This document shows positions 9,401 to 18,284 of a DNA stretch of 64,000 bases, piece after piece. This stretch comes from Clostridioides sp. ES-S-0054-01 (lineage in GTDB: Bacteria > Bacillota > Clostridia > Peptostreptococcales > Peptostreptococcaceae). Within the stretch, counting starts at the first letter, position 1, and each line of letters starts with the position of its first letter. A program made the translations under genes and the position numbers. The stretch lies in NCBI GenBank assembly GCA_021561035.1, contig CP067346.1, positions 403,001 to 467,000 of the forward strand. Direction: 5' to 3'. Below the pieces are notes generated by a model. The model saw only the letters and a program-made list of their open reading frames with translations. It was not told the DNA's origin and ran no database searches.

Positions 9401-11528
9401 CAAATTTTTCATAAACTTTTATTATTTTATTTATATTTGTATCGAGAATTTTTTTTGCTTCTTTTTTTGTTGCTAAAGAAACAGAATCCTCACTAGTAGA
9501 TAAACTTATATTTGAAATAATTTTATTAAGTTTTGATGAACTAGAAGAATCATCTTTAAAAGCAAACTGTTCAGGAATTTGAACCTTGTTTTCAGGGTTA
9601 TATATTCCAAAACCATTTTCTTTGCAATAATCATTTTTTGCTTTACCTAACAAATTATCAATTAGTATTTGAACTTGAGATGTATTCTTTTTAGATTTAT
9701 TAATATCTTCTATCGATAAAATAAGATTTTTATACAGTTCTTGTTTATCAGCATTGTCTTTTAATAAGTTTACAATTTCAAGACCTCCAAGGCATTTTTG
9801 AGAATTTGAAGATTTTATAAGTGAAGAAGCAATATTCTCCAATTTTGAATCATCTTGTTCAAGTAAAATTTTTATTACTGTTTGTCTAATAGAGCTTGTC
9901 TTTAAAGATAGTAGATTGGTTATCTTATCTAATTCTACATCTGTTAGTTCAAGTTTTCTAAGTAGACTCAATACAGTTTCTCTATTGGAAACACTCTTAT
10001 CACTTAAACATTCCAATAAGAAATTACGCTGTTTATCTGTTTTTGGTTCATTTATGAAATTAACTATAAGTGAAGCTCTTAAATCTGAACTCATAAGATG
10101 ACAATTTTCCATAAGAACATCTATAAATTGGGCATTCATATCGTATGCTGTTAGAGTCATCATACACTTAAGTATTTCGTGAGAAGAAATTTCAATCCAA
10201 GTCCATGGAAATACACTTCCCGAAAATGATTTTGTCTTTGAATTTAAAATTTCTAAAGTATGTTTTAGACTTTCAAATTGTTCTTTTCTAGCATCAAAGT
10301 TTTTGTCAATAGGAGTGTTTGACAAATCAAAACCAGTTTCTTTGTTTTGCCAATTATAGTAGTAGCCAACAGAACTTTCCACATAAAAGTTTCTAATTAC
10401 CCATACTAGAATCTCTAAATCATCACCCTTAATATTTTTAGATGCTATAGAATGTTTAAAATATGTACTTTCTGTATGTGATAGGAAGTAAAGAGCTACA
10501 AGCTTTTTATATTTTTCCTGATAAGAAAGTAAATTTTCAATAAGAGAGTAAGAGTCATATATGTTGTAAGTTGCAGTAGCCCATAAGGCAAAATAAATTT
10601 CAAGATTATCATTGCTATTAATTGATTCTATACGGAACTTTTCATCAGTCAATGATTTATATGAGAGTTCTAAGCATTTACGTATTATTCCAGGTTTTTG
10701 GTCTGAAAAACCAAGTCCTGTCCACGTATCCAAGGCTCTTATAACAGAACTAAATCTCTCTAAATTATTGTCCAAAATAGTTTTTAACATGTATATTGAT
10801 GCAGGAATTGTACCCTCATCTAAACTCTCTACAATTTGCTGTCTAAGCCCTTCTTGTTGTTTAGCTGCTAAAAGAAGTTTAGAAAGCATTTCATAGCATT
10901 TCTCACTATGACTTTTCATAATACCAATTATCATTTGTCTTGTAAGTAGGGCAGTTTGATTTTCTCCAAATATTACTTCTTCCAAGGCACTTATTACTTC
11001 TTGATTTCCTTTATCTATTTCCAGTGCTATTTTATCACTCATTATAGAGTCGTAGTACAAGACTTTATTTGGAAGAGTAAGATAATCTATAACTGAAAAA
11101 TCATAATAAATCAAATCAACATAGCTTGAAATAAATCTTATTATACCTCTAAAATAATCTACAAGTCTATTTGAACGGTAACCTTTGCGGTAATATCCTC
11201 TTGAATATGTATAATCCATTGTTCTTTTAATTAACTGACAAAGTTCTTCTACTTGTTCAGAAGTAAATATTAATTCTAATGCATTTTTTAAAGGTCCAGA
11301 AAGGAGTTCGTCCATATTTTTAATCTCGTAGTAGTGGCAATTGTAGTATTTCTTTATCATATTTAAGAATTTGTCTTCAGGTTCTCTATAATAGTATGAA
11401 CTATTTTCTATGCAGTCCCAAAGAGATTTTGCTAAGTCATAGTACTTTTTTGAAGAAGATTTAGTAAAATTATTTTTAAAATTTTCAATTATTTTAGGAT
11501 TTTTTTCTACTCTAGTACGTTCTAACAT
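6471..11528 (-). CDS. Very large DUF4132-domain protein (MolR/YehI-like)
   Basis: A 1685-residue cytoplasmic protein without signal peptide or membrane segments. Most of it is helical, repeat-like sequence resembling HEAT-type scaffolds. Around residues 1255-1420 it has the DUF4132 region (KAIAKHPYVLELKSVQKDLKSQ and following), and the C-terminal 250 residues form a second conserved block (PPIIFSEVMRDIDLVVSVAHAGGVDPE). Related E. coli proteins were called MolR/YehI, but their biochemical function is not established. The ribosome site GGAGG lies 8 nt before the ATG. The small gene upstream ends only 24 nt away, so both are probably one transcript. Such giant proteins sometimes accompany conflict or stress systems; nothing here proves that. 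Confidence 0.8.
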   Translation of the reverse strand: MLERTRVEKNPKIIENFKNNFTKSSSKKYYDLAKSLWDCIENSSYYYREPEDKFLNMIKKYYNCHYYEIKNMDELLSGPLKNALELIFTSEQVEELCQLIKRTMDYTYSRGYYRKGYRSNRLVDYFRGIIRFISSYVDLIYYDFSVIDYLTLPNKVLYYDSIMSDKIALEIDKGNQEVISALEEVIFGENQTALLTRQMIIGIMKSHSEKCYEMLSKLLLAAKQQEGLRQQIVESLDEGTIPASIYMLKTILDNNLERFSSVIRALDTWTGLGFSDQKPGIIRKCLELSYKSLTDEKFRIESINSNDNLEIYFALWATATYNIYDSYSLIENLLSYQEKYKKLVALYFLSHTESTYFKHSIASKNIKGDDLEILVWVIRNFYVESSVGYYYNWQNKETGFDLSNTPIDKNFDARKEQFESLKHTLEILNSKTKSFSGSVFPWTWIEISSHEILKCMMTLTAYDMNAQFIDVLMENCHLMSSDLRASLIVNFINEPKTDKQRNFLLECLSDKSVSNRETVLSLLRKLELTDVELDKITNLLSLKTSSIRQTVIKILLEQDDSKLENIASSLIKSSNSQKCLGGLEIVNLLKDNADKQELYKNLILSIEDINKSKKNTSQVQILIDNLLGKAKNDYCKENGFGIYNPENKVQIPEQFAFKDDSSSSSKLNKIISNISLSTSEDSVSLATKKEAKKILDTNINKIIKVYEKFDELITENADYEYEVERWSGNVDKVLLGYSTYNLTPIKYKVSNDTLDNYPLAELWRKTSKKLKLDYKLILDILFYSISTCGYNETEKDWFSSIYSNVLDYKKQKKIYTKLEKLKFNTLTRKLLSVLLNEFDHKEVFDYCLEIYYKLRNLLTIEQCKKQRVEFTKNYYRKNEYCPALDAPILNYWLDKAHSFIYDDISFTKFFYTTFSSYQLLEYKFPFYTSIGIFARAYELGLMTEEQVNREMISGYNAPNIIRTLTNPRWSGDTLEKYPWLKDNLKIVTNRIIEIESRRGDMPTEVSHLANNIQYFEGINYFVNILVALGKETFQRGYSYGSNYSKKDVLSSLLKNCYPTKEDNSKELKKLLKNTDITELRLIESAMYAPQWVNIIEKYLNWKGLKSTIWYFHAHINEGFSAQKESEVALFSPISPGSFIDGAFDIDWFLDSYKTIGEEKFNILYKSAKYITSGGNSHRRAQLYADATLGKLDKDILMKEIETNRNQDKLRSFSLLPMKKGDLKEATFRYEFIQKFARESKQFGAQRRESESKACTIALENLARSAGFGDVNRMMWALETEKLNEVIHLFKPKDIDGTSIWIDVDENGKASTKVQKGDKALKSIPKAIAKHPYVLELKSVQKDLKSQYSRAKQSLEQAMKNEIVFTVKEISNIYKNPVICPLIKNLVWVCDDNIGYVYNDKSKFFICNIEGETYKLTTKNKLKLAHPVHLFESGKWSEFQHDLFSKQIVQPFKQVFREYYRINSDELSEKTISRRYAGHQIQPKKTVALLRNQLWTIDYEEGLQKVFYKENIVAKMFALADWFSPADIEPPTIETVEFFDRKTYKGLELDSIPPIIFSEVMRDIDLVVSVAHAGGVDPETSHSTVEMRIAIAKELLLLLKVNNVNFEGSHALIAGNLGEYSVHMGSGIIHKKGMGALNILPVHSQSRGKIFLPFADEDPKTAEIMSKILLLAEDNKIKDPSILSNL

Positions 11529-11552
11529 TTATTTACCTCCAAATTATTTATT

Positions 11553-11972
11553 TTAAAACATTCTTCCAGCAAGCAAGGTAAGTCTTATAAAAGTAAATAT
11601 ATCCCCACTTTTCGGATTTATAGGGGAATCAAGCTCTTCAATAACATCTTCATTTATAAGCACTTTGTAGATTCCATCTTCAAAAGCTTGTAATGCGACT
11701 TCTATTGCTTTTTCTACAGATTGTTTATTTTCATTATAAATAGAACCAAATCCAACTTTTCCAATATTAGCTTGAGATTCAATTTCTTCATTAGTTAAGA
11801 AGCTTATTATTGTTTTTTCTGGGGTTTTCTCGTTATATTCAAGAACATTTTTAGATACAATTTCAGAGATAGCTTCTTTTAGGCAATTGATGTTGTCAGA
11901 TACATCAAAAGGGGTAAGTTCTAGCATAGGTTTGCGTTTGCCAACAGCCTTAACTCTAAAATAAATTTGCAT
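11553..11972 (-). CDS. Hypothetical protein co-transcribed with the DUF4132 gene
   Basis: A 139-residue, mostly acidic protein that I do not recognise. It starts MQIYFRVKAVGKRKPMLE and has an alternating hydrophobic pattern suggesting a mixed alpha/beta fold, with no membrane segment. I place the start at the ATG at 11972, preceded by GAGGTGA; an upstream TTG is in frame but lies inside the ribosome site. The 24-nt gap to the giant DUF4132 gene implies joint expression and perhaps a physical partnership. A regulatory or chaperone role is a guess. Confidence 0.6.
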   Translation of the reverse strand: MQIYFRVKAVGKRKPMLELTPFDVSDNINCLKEAISEIVSKNVLEYNEKTPEKTIISFLTNEEIESQANIGKVGFGSIYNENKQSVEKAIEVALQAFEDGIYKVLINEDVIEELDSPINPKSGDIFTFIRLTLLAGRMF

Positions 11973-12095
11973 AAAATCACCTCGCAAAATATTAATTATG
12001 TATTTAGAAATTTAAAAGTTTATCTATTTGTTATATTATATCATTTTGTGAATTATTAATGTGAATTATGGAATTATTTTACAAAAAATAGAAAA

Positions 12096-12137
12096 AAAGC
12101 TATCTTAAAGTCTAAAAAAGCAATAAAAGATAGCTTT
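12096..12137. terminator. Bidirectional terminator between two minus-strand units
   Basis: AAAGCTATCTT (12096-12106) pairs with AAGATAGCTTT (12127-12137). A run of T follows on the minus strand and a short T run on the plus strand. It ends the small gene at 12206-12457. Confidence 0.8.
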
Positions 12138-12205
12138 TAACTATAATTATATAGAATTATAACTGTACATTTATTAAATTTTAATTTTAGAACTATTTTT
12201 GATAA

Positions 12206-12457
12206 CTATCTTTTTTTGTTTATGAATTTTGCTCCTAAATATTTTTTGATGTCTTCTTCAGGAGAAAAATCATCAAGAAGTATTTCTTTTCCAGTATCCT
12301 CAAATACCACAAGAACTTCACAGTCTCCTTGTAAGAAAAATTTTCTAACTGTATCTTCTTTGACTTCTCTAACTTTTATTACATTCTTTTTTTCTTTTTC
12401 GAAGTCTTTTGTGTAATAACTTCCCATCATGTTAATTATTTTTGTATATCTATTCAT
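12206..12457 (-). CDS. Small hypothetical protein (83 residues)
   Basis: An 83-residue charged protein starting MNRYTKIINMMGSYY, with alternating basic and acidic stretches and no membrane segment. It has its own terminator downstream and a GGAGG-type ribosome site upstream, so it looks like a monocistronic gene. The central phrase CEVLVVFEDTGKEILLDDF suggests a small beta-rich domain. I do not recognise the family. Confidence 0.55.
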   Translation of the reverse strand: MNRYTKIINMMGSYYTKDFEKEKKNVIKVREVKEDTVRKFFLQGDCEVLVVFEDTGKEILLDDFSPEEDIKKYLGAKFINKKR

Positions 12458-12545
12458 AAAATACCTCCATATGCGATTAAATTTAAAAAATATGTTATAA
12501 TAATTGTTTGTATTAACTTAATAATTATAACAAGGAGTAATAATA

Positions 12546-13277
12546 ATGACTAGTATAAAAAATAAAGATATTTTAAATTGTATAGATTATTCCATTAAAA
12601 ATAAGCTCTTTGACAAACTAAATGATGTATATGAGTCCTTGCCAGCAGGAGATTGTTCTGGATGTGGAAATTGTTGTATGGAATCAGTTGGTATAAATTT
12701 AATTGAGTTTTTGAATATATTTTGTTATCTTGAAGATAGAGTTGATTTAAAAAAAAGCTGTATAAGTAAAATATTAGATTATTATTTTGAAGAGTACACA
12801 AGAAAGAACCCATGTCCATTTAAAGATAATAATAATAGATGTTTAATATATGAAGTTAGACCATTAAATTGTAGGATGTTTGGACATTGGAAAAAAGAGG
12901 ATTATAATAAAAATTTAGATAATGTTATTGAGAAAAATAATAACTATAGAGAGTTAATGAAAAAGCAATATGGATTTGAAATAAATGATGAAGTAGTAAA
13001 TTACAGGATAGATTATTGTGATAGATTTATTCCAAATAAAGATTATTTAAGTAAATCTGAGAGATTAAGCTTTTTTGACGAGCTTATGATATTAGACTCA
13101 AAGATTTATTCAAGTGGAAATATAGATATAGACTTTAGGGATAGAGGTATAGTTGAATATTTTATAGAGTCATTACTTTATAGAAATTTAGCATATAATG
13201 TGAAAATAAGGATATCTAAAGAACACAAAATAAGAAAAAGAACGATAGATAGAATAAAAAGGATTGTTCTTGTATAG
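12546..13277 (+). CDS. YkgJ-family cysteine-cluster protein
   Basis: A 243-residue protein with the YkgJ (zinc- or iron-chelating) cysteine cluster: C37, C40, C43 and C44 in CSGCGNCC, then the later cysteines in NPCPFKDNNNRCLIYEVRPLNC and YCDRF. Family members bind a metal ion, possibly an Fe-S cluster; the cellular role is not known. The first 30 residues and the last 80 are not part of the motif core. The ATG at 12546 has AAGGAG 8 nt upstream. The next gene begins about 60 nt after its stop. Confidence 0.82.
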   Translation: MTSIKNKDILNCIDYSIKNKLFDKLNDVYESLPAGDCSGCGNCCMESVGINLIEFLNIFCYLEDRVDLKKSCISKILDYYFEEYTRKNPCPFKDNNNRCLIYEVRPLNCRMFGHWKKEDYNKNLDNVIEKNNNYRELMKKQYGFEINDEVVNYRIDYCDRFIPNKDYLSKSERLSFFDELMILDSKIYSSGNIDIDFRDRGIVEYFIESLLYRNLAYNVKIRISKEHKIRKRTIDRIKRIVLV

Positions 13278-13335
13278 TTTTATATTAGTAGGTAATAAAT
13301 TGTATCATAAATATTGTCAAAACGAGGTGAAGAAG

Positions 13336-14247
13336 GTGAATCTTACAAAAGTAAAAGGAAATACCTTTTTTATAAAAGGTGGCACGAATACAGGAATATA
13401 TGTATTTGAAGATAACACAGCACTTATGATAGACCCAGGGTTATGTGGTTCAAGACCTAGGAGAGTAAATAAAGTATTAGATGAAAATAATATACAGGTT
13501 AGATATATTATAAATACTCATGGTCATGATGACCACTATGGAGCATGTAATCAATTTAAAGAGTATTATAAAGATGTGTGCATAATGTCATCTAAATACG
13601 ATAAATTATATATAGAAAATCCAGAATTATTTTCAAAGTATATTGTTGGGGGAAAGAGCAATGTATTTATGGACAACATCTTAAAAAATAAAATGTTAGA
13701 TGATATAAAGATAGATAAATCTGTAGAAACTGGAAAAATTGAATTAAACAATGAAATGTTTGACATAATCGAGTTTCAAGGTCATACACCTGGTAGTATA
13801 GCCGTTTTGACGAAAGATAAGGTGATTTTTGTTGGCGATTTATTGATAGGAGATGAAATTCTCTCAAAATACGACTTCTTGTTTCTGTATGATATACAGG
13901 AACAAATAAATTCATTAGAAAAATTAAAAAATGTAGATTTTGAGTACTTAGTTTTAGGGCATGGCAAGCGAGTTATATCAAAAGAAGATTCTTATAAATT
14001 AATCGAAAAACATTTGATTGCTATAGAAAAATATTTATATCAAATAAGAGCATTGCTTGCAGAACCGAAATCTTTAGAAATTTTATTAAAAAACATTATA
14101 AATAACAATAATTTAAGCAATAATTATAAAGAGTATCATTTTTTTAAATCTTCGTTAGTATCTGTTATAAGTTACTTAGTTGATTTAGAAGAAATAGGGT
14201 ATATATTGGAAAATGGAGAATTGCTTTACTATACAAAAACAAAATAA
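13336..14247 (+). CDS. MBL-fold metallo-hydrolase
   Basis: A 303-residue metallo-beta-lactamase-fold hydrolase. The metal-binding motif HGHDDH occupies residues 62-67; later ligands are the histidine in GHTPGS, the aspartate in FVGDLL and the histidine in LGHGKR. The C-terminal 90 residues form a helical extension. I chose the GTG at 13336 because GAGGTG lies 6 nt before it; the 24 codons of open frame upstream overlap the preceding gene's stop and lack a ribosome site. The substrate cannot be told: glyoxalase II-like, nuclease and lactonase enzymes share this fold. Confidence 0.85.
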   Translation: MNLTKVKGNTFFIKGGTNTGIYVFEDNTALMIDPGLCGSRPRRVNKVLDENNIQVRYIINTHGHDDHYGACNQFKEYYKDVCIMSSKYDKLYIENPELFSKYIVGGKSNVFMDNILKNKMLDDIKIDKSVETGKIELNNEMFDIIEFQGHTPGSIAVLTKDKVIFVGDLLIGDEILSKYDFLFLYDIQEQINSLEKLKNVDFEYLVLGHGKRVISKEDSYKLIEKHLIAIEKYLYQIRALLAEPKSLEILLKNIINNNNLSNNYKEYHFFKSSLVSVISYLVDLEEIGYILENGELLYYTKTK

Positions 14248-14297
14248 ATTATGATAAAATAAAGAAGGTCATAAAAAACAAATAAAGGGTGAGCAAT

Positions 14298-15110
14298 ATG
14301 GAATACGAAAAATGGAATGAGATACTAGCACCTTATGAACATGCAGTAGAGGAATTGAAAATAAAATTTAAAAATATAAGAAAAGAATATTTAGCAAAAG
14401 GTGAATATTCTCCCATAGAGTTTGTCACAGGCAGAACAAAAAAAATATCTTCTATAATATCTAAGTTAAAAAGGATAAATGCAAAAGATATAGAAACTGA
14501 AATTGATGACATTGCTGGTATAAGAATAATGTGCCAGTTTGTTGAGGATATATATGCTATAGTTGATTTGATAAAAGTAAGAAATGATATGACTATAATA
14601 GGAGAAAAAGATTATATTACAAATTACAAAGATAGTGGTTATAGAAGTTATCATGTTATAATAAAATACCCTATAAACTCCATTGCGGGTTCAAAGGAAA
14701 TTATATGTGAAATACAAATAAGAACTCTTGCAATGAATTTCTGGGCTACAATAGAACATTCATTAAAATATAAATATGACCATTACATACCTGAGACTCT
14801 TGCTGAAAGACTTAGAAGAGCATCTGATGCTGCCTTTCTTTTAGACCAAGAAATGAGTGAAATAAGAGAGGACATAATGAAAGCTCAGGCTATGTACCAA
14901 ATGAAGTCTATAGCTATTAGAGATACTCTAAATAGAATACAAGAGTTATATGACTTGGGTGATACACATAAAGCTATGCAGTATCAAAGAAAACTCGATA
15001 GAACCGAAACAGATAAAAATATAACTGAAATTTTGGAATTAAAACAAGAAATAGATATATTACTAGAGCAATATAAGGATACTAAGGTAGATGATAAAGT
15101 AGTTCAGTAA
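14298..15110 (+). CDS. relQ: Small alarmone synthetase RelQ, (p)ppGpp synthetase
   Basis: A 270-residue single-domain RelA/SpoT nucleotidyltransferase. It transfers pyrophosphate from ATP to a guanine nucleotide in the cytoplasm as part of the stringent response. Synthetase motifs are visible: the conserved start ILAPYEHAVEEL, DIAGIRIMCQF with catalytic acids, YKDSGYRSYHV and CEIQIRTLAMNFW. The C-terminal helices (about 185-270) match the oligomerisation tail of RelQ enzymes. There is no hydrolase (HD) domain, as is usual for this class. The ATG at 14298 follows AAGGGTGAG at good spacing; an in-frame GTG 9 nt earlier lies inside that site. Confidence 0.92.
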   Translation: MEYEKWNEILAPYEHAVEELKIKFKNIRKEYLAKGEYSPIEFVTGRTKKISSIISKLKRINAKDIETEIDDIAGIRIMCQFVEDIYAIVDLIKVRNDMTIIGEKDYITNYKDSGYRSYHVIIKYPINSIAGSKEIICEIQIRTLAMNFWATIEHSLKYKYDHYIPETLAERLRRASDAAFLLDQEMSEIREDIMKAQAMYQMKSIAIRDTLNRIQELYDLGDTHKAMQYQRKLDRTETDKNITEILELKQEIDILLEQYKDTKVDDKVVQ

Positions 15111-15145
15111 AAACTACTTGTAGAAAATTTGCTAAATATTAATGG

Positions 15146-15187
15146 GGCTGCCTCTTAATGGAAAATAATTTCTAAAAAGAGACAGCC
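15146..15187 (+). terminator. Probable terminator after relQ
   Basis: GGCTGCCTCTT (15146-15156) pairs, with one mismatch, with AAGAGACAGCC (15177-15187). The T tail is weak, so termination may be partial. Confidence 0.5.
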
Positions 15188-15218
15188 TATTTAGTGTAAT
15201 CAAGAAAGGAATGATATT

Positions 15219-15911
15219 ATGAGTTTATATGCTATAGGTGATTTACATTTTTCAACATCAGTCAATAAGCCAATGAATATCTTTGGAAGTAATTGGGATG
15301 GTCATGAAAAGAAGATTATAGATAATTGGAAAGAAGTTGTTAAGGAAGAAGATATGGTCTTATTGCTAGGAGATACATCTTGGGGAATTAATTTAATAGA
15401 AGCTAAAAAAGACTTAGATATAATAAGCAAACTTCCAGGTCAGAAAATACTTATAAAAGGAAATCATGATTACTGGTGGACAACCGTTACAAGTTTAAAT
15501 AAGCTATATGAAAATATGCGTTTTATTCAGACTAACTTTTATGAATATAAAGATTATGCAATTTGTGGAGGTAGGGGTTGGATATGTCCTAATAATGTTA
15601 AATTTGATGAGACTGATGAAAAAGTTTATAAAAGAGAAGAACATAGACTTAGACTATCATTAGAATCTGCTCGTAAAAGTGGTCACTCAAAAATAATTGT
15701 GATTACTCATTATCCCCCTACAAATGACAAGTTAGATGAATCTTTATTTACAAAGTTATTTGAAGAATATAATGTTGAAAAGGTGATTTATGGTCACTTG
15801 CATGGTAAAGAATCTTTCAAAATGGGATTGAAGGGGATTCGAAATGGAGTAGAATATACATTAGCATCTTGTGACTATACAGAATTTAATTTAATAAAAG
15901 TTCACGATTAA
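15219..15911 (+). CDS. Calcineurin-like metallophosphoesterase
   Basis: A 230-residue cytoplasmic protein with the five blocks of the binuclear metallophosphoesterase fold in order: GDLHFS, LLGDTSWG, KGNHDYWW, ITHYPPT and GHLHGK. These residues bind two metal ions and support phosphomonoester or phosphodiester hydrolysis; the substrate is unknown. The ATG follows AAAGGA at 8 nt. It has its own space between a terminator and the next gene, so it is probably monocistronic. Confidence 0.87.
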   Translation: MSLYAIGDLHFSTSVNKPMNIFGSNWDGHEKKIIDNWKEVVKEEDMVLLLGDTSWGINLIEAKKDLDIISKLPGQKILIKGNHDYWWTTVTSLNKLYENMRFIQTNFYEYKDYAICGGRGWICPNNVKFDETDEKVYKREEHRLRLSLESARKSGHSKIIVITHYPPTNDKLDESLFTKLFEEYNVEKVIYGHLHGKESFKMGLKGIRNGVEYTLASCDYTEFNLIKVHD

Positions 15912-15997
15912 AAAACATAAATTGGTAAATACTATAAGATACATGATTAAAAATAAATATTTGAGGGATTTCGGTTTTGAGAAAGGAGACACGACTT

Positions 15998-16939
15998 ATG
16001 AGGTGGATATTAGTTTTTATATTTTTATATCTTATTCCTTTAGTAGTGATATTCAGAAATTACAAGAATTTTAAGAGGTCTTGTATCTACAGTAGTATTT
16101 ATGTGGTATTGGCTACAACAATAATGATAAGTAATATTTATATGAGTGGACTTAATAAAATAAAAGAATCTATGTATTACCATAATTATATTTCTGATGA
16201 GATATATGATGAAAAGTATGTATCAAATTTTAATGAAAAAGAAAGTACTGATTTAAAACAGGATAAGGAAAAGAATGAAGAGTCATCAAAGAGTAAAGAT
16301 TTAAATGGTAAACAAGATAAAAATACACAGAATAAAGAAAGTAATGAAGAAGAAAGTAATGATGCAAAAGAAAAGAATGATTCTGACAGTAATGTTTCAG
16401 TGAATAATAAATCAGAAAAACAAGAAGATACTACAAAAGAAAATAATAGATATACAATTAAAGAAAAAAATAGTGAAGATATAAAAAAAATAGATATAGA
16501 AAGTATAGGAATTTTTAAGAAAGAAATTTATAATATAGAAAGAGTAGCTTTAGTTCCAATGAGAGAATGCATACCTTACACTAAGGATATAGTAAAAAAT
16601 ATAACTAAATTATCTAGTATAAAAAAAGATGTTACAAATGCCAGAAACAAGTGTAAAGAAGTTGTAAAAGAATATGAAAATATGCAGATTCCAGAACTTT
16701 CTAAGGAGAAGTATACAGAAACATTGAGTAATGCTAGAGATGATGTAAAGAAAGCATATGAACTTAGAGAAAAATCTATGGAAAGTGCTTTAAAATTAAT
16801 AAATACTAAAAGCCCTAAATATATAGGGAAGATAACTGAGTATCTTGATTTGTCAGATAATCAGATAGAAAGTTTTAAAAATAGATTGAATGATTTAAAA
16901 GAAGAAATAAACAACGAAGAAACAAATAATATCAACTAA
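15998..16939 (+). CDS. Hypothetical membrane protein with a charged low-complexity linker
   Basis: A 313-residue protein with two N-terminal transmembrane helices (WILVFIFLYLIPLVVIF and SIYVVLATTIMISNIYM). About 90 residues very rich in Lys, Glu, Asn and Ser follow (residues 70-155), then a helical C-terminal domain (about 170-313). The linker looks like a flexible tether that would hold the C-terminal domain away from the membrane. The start ATG at 15998 follows AAAGGAGA; an upstream TTG in frame overlaps that site. I do not recognise the family. Confidence 0.65.
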   Translation: MRWILVFIFLYLIPLVVIFRNYKNFKRSCIYSSIYVVLATTIMISNIYMSGLNKIKESMYYHNYISDEIYDEKYVSNFNEKESTDLKQDKEKNEESSKSKDLNGKQDKNTQNKESNEEESNDAKEKNDSDSNVSVNNKSEKQEDTTKENNRYTIKEKNSEDIKKIDIESIGIFKKEIYNIERVALVPMRECIPYTKDIVKNITKLSSIKKDVTNARNKCKEVVKEYENMQIPELSKEKYTETLSNARDDVKKAYELREKSMESALKLINTKSPKYIGKITEYLDLSDNQIESFKNRLNDLKEEINNEETNNIN

Positions 16940-16975
16940 TAAGATTTAATGATATAAGTTAAAAGGGAGATTACG

Positions 16976-18133
16976 ATGAATAAGCAGAGTATAGGAAAAC
17001 TAAATATGTTTTTTATGGGGATTACTCAAAGGAACCTCGATAATAGGGATTTTTTTATTGAGTTAGAGGTGATTTTTAAATCTGGAAGAAAAGAGTTTAA
17101 AGGAATTGCAATAGAGGAAGATAATAAGTATAAATTTAATTTTAAAGGAAAATCAGATTTATATACATTTAATGAATTGCTTAAGAATATTTCTAAAGAG
17201 GCAGAAAACTATGATGGATTAGTGTTTAAATATGTTGAGAGAGGAACTATTGTTGTAATTGAAGGAGACAATAAGAAGGTAAATGTAAAATATCTAGACA
17301 ATAAAGAAGAAGTACCCAAAATAGATGAATTTACAGCCTCTCAAATAAAGAACAGAGATTATTATGTAAAAGTAGGACAGGCAAATGCACTTTTAAAAGA
17401 AATTGGAGTACTTACAAAAGATGGTAAGATAAAAAATGATAAAATAAGAAAGTACAATCAGATAGACCATTTTGTTGAATTGATAGATAATATCTTAAAA
17501 GAAATACAGGATAAAGACTGTATAACTATCTTGGACTGTGCCTGTGGAAAATCTTATCTAAGCTTTGTCTTAAACTTTTATATAAAAGAAGTATTGAAGA
17601 AAAACTGTTATTTTATAGGTATAGATTATTCAGATGTAGTTATAGAAGCATCAAGAAATATGGCTAAAAACTTAGGTTATAAGAATATGTCATTTATAAA
17701 AGAGGACTTGACTAATTATACGCCTAATAGAGATGTTGACCTTGTAATAAGCCTACATGCTTGTGATACGGCTACAGATATGGCAATAGGTCTAGGAATT
17801 AGGGCAAAATCTGAAGCTATAGTAGTAGTACCATGTTGTCATAAGGAGTTATTATGGCAATATAGATATGAAGCTATGGAGCCAATATTAAAACATGGAG
17901 TATTTAAAGCTAGATTTGCAGATTTGATAACTGATGGTCTAAGAACATTGTTATTAGAAGGCAATGGATATGATACTTCTGTGGTAGAATACATATCTCC
18001 GCTTGATACACCCAAAAATTTAATGATAAGAGCGATAAAAACTAAAACAAATAATGATAAAGCATTAAAAGAATATAAAGAACTGAAAGCACAATTTGGA
18101 GTGGAACCAACCTTAGAAAAACTTATATATTAG
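16976..18133 (+). CDS. SAM-dependent methyltransferase (GSTCD/Methyltransf_32-like)
   Basis: A 385-residue class I methyltransferase. The N-terminal 140 residues are an extra domain. The SAM-binding fold starts at ILDCACGKSYLSF (motif I), continues with FIGIDYSDVVIEAS (acidic loop) and contains the family phrase DLVISLHACDTATD, then VVVPCCHKEL. This combination belongs to the GSTCD-like branch, whose substrates are RNA or protein; the exact target is unknown. AAGGGAGA lies 5 nt before the ATG. A terminator follows directly. Confidence 0.83.
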   Translation: MNKQSIGKLNMFFMGITQRNLDNRDFFIELEVIFKSGRKEFKGIAIEEDNKYKFNFKGKSDLYTFNELLKNISKEAENYDGLVFKYVERGTIVVIEGDNKKVNVKYLDNKEEVPKIDEFTASQIKNRDYYVKVGQANALLKEIGVLTKDGKIKNDKIRKYNQIDHFVELIDNILKEIQDKDCITILDCACGKSYLSFVLNFYIKEVLKKNCYFIGIDYSDVVIEASRNMAKNLGYKNMSFIKEDLTNYTPNRDVDLVISLHACDTATDMAIGLGIRAKSEAIVVVPCCHKELLWQYRYEAMEPILKHGVFKARFADLITDGLRTLLLEGNGYDTSVVEYISPLDTPKNLMIRAIKTKTNNDKALKEYKELKAQFGVEPTLEKLIY

Positions 18134-18153
18134 TTAAAAATGTAAAATTTACG

Positions 18154-18181
18154 AAAAGCTTGCTTAAATATGCAAGCTTTT
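18154..18181 (+). terminator. Rho-independent terminator after the methyltransferase
   Basis: AAAAGCTTGC (18154-18163), an 8-nt loop, then GCAAGCTTTT (18172-18181), 20 nt after the stop codon. Confidence 0.9.
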
Positions 18182-18214
18182 TGGTATTATATAGGTATAG
18201 TCATATCTAGAGTT

Positions 18215-18243
18215 TTGATTTATAATTAAAGCTGTGCTATAAT
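18215..18243 (+). promoter_or_regulatory. Sigma-A promoter of the HAD nucleotidase gene
   Basis: TTGATT (18215-18220), a 17-nt spacer, then TATAAT (18238-18243). The predicted start of transcription falls inside the open frame upstream of 18285, which supports that later start codon. Confidence 0.7.
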
Positions 18244-18284
18244 ATTTGATTAATCAAATCAATAAATGTTACATGGAGGTAAAA

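Noticed and set aside
13264-13335. Longer N-terminus for the MBL hydrolase
   Set aside because: It overlaps the preceding gene, begins at TTG without a ribosome site and is not needed for the fold.
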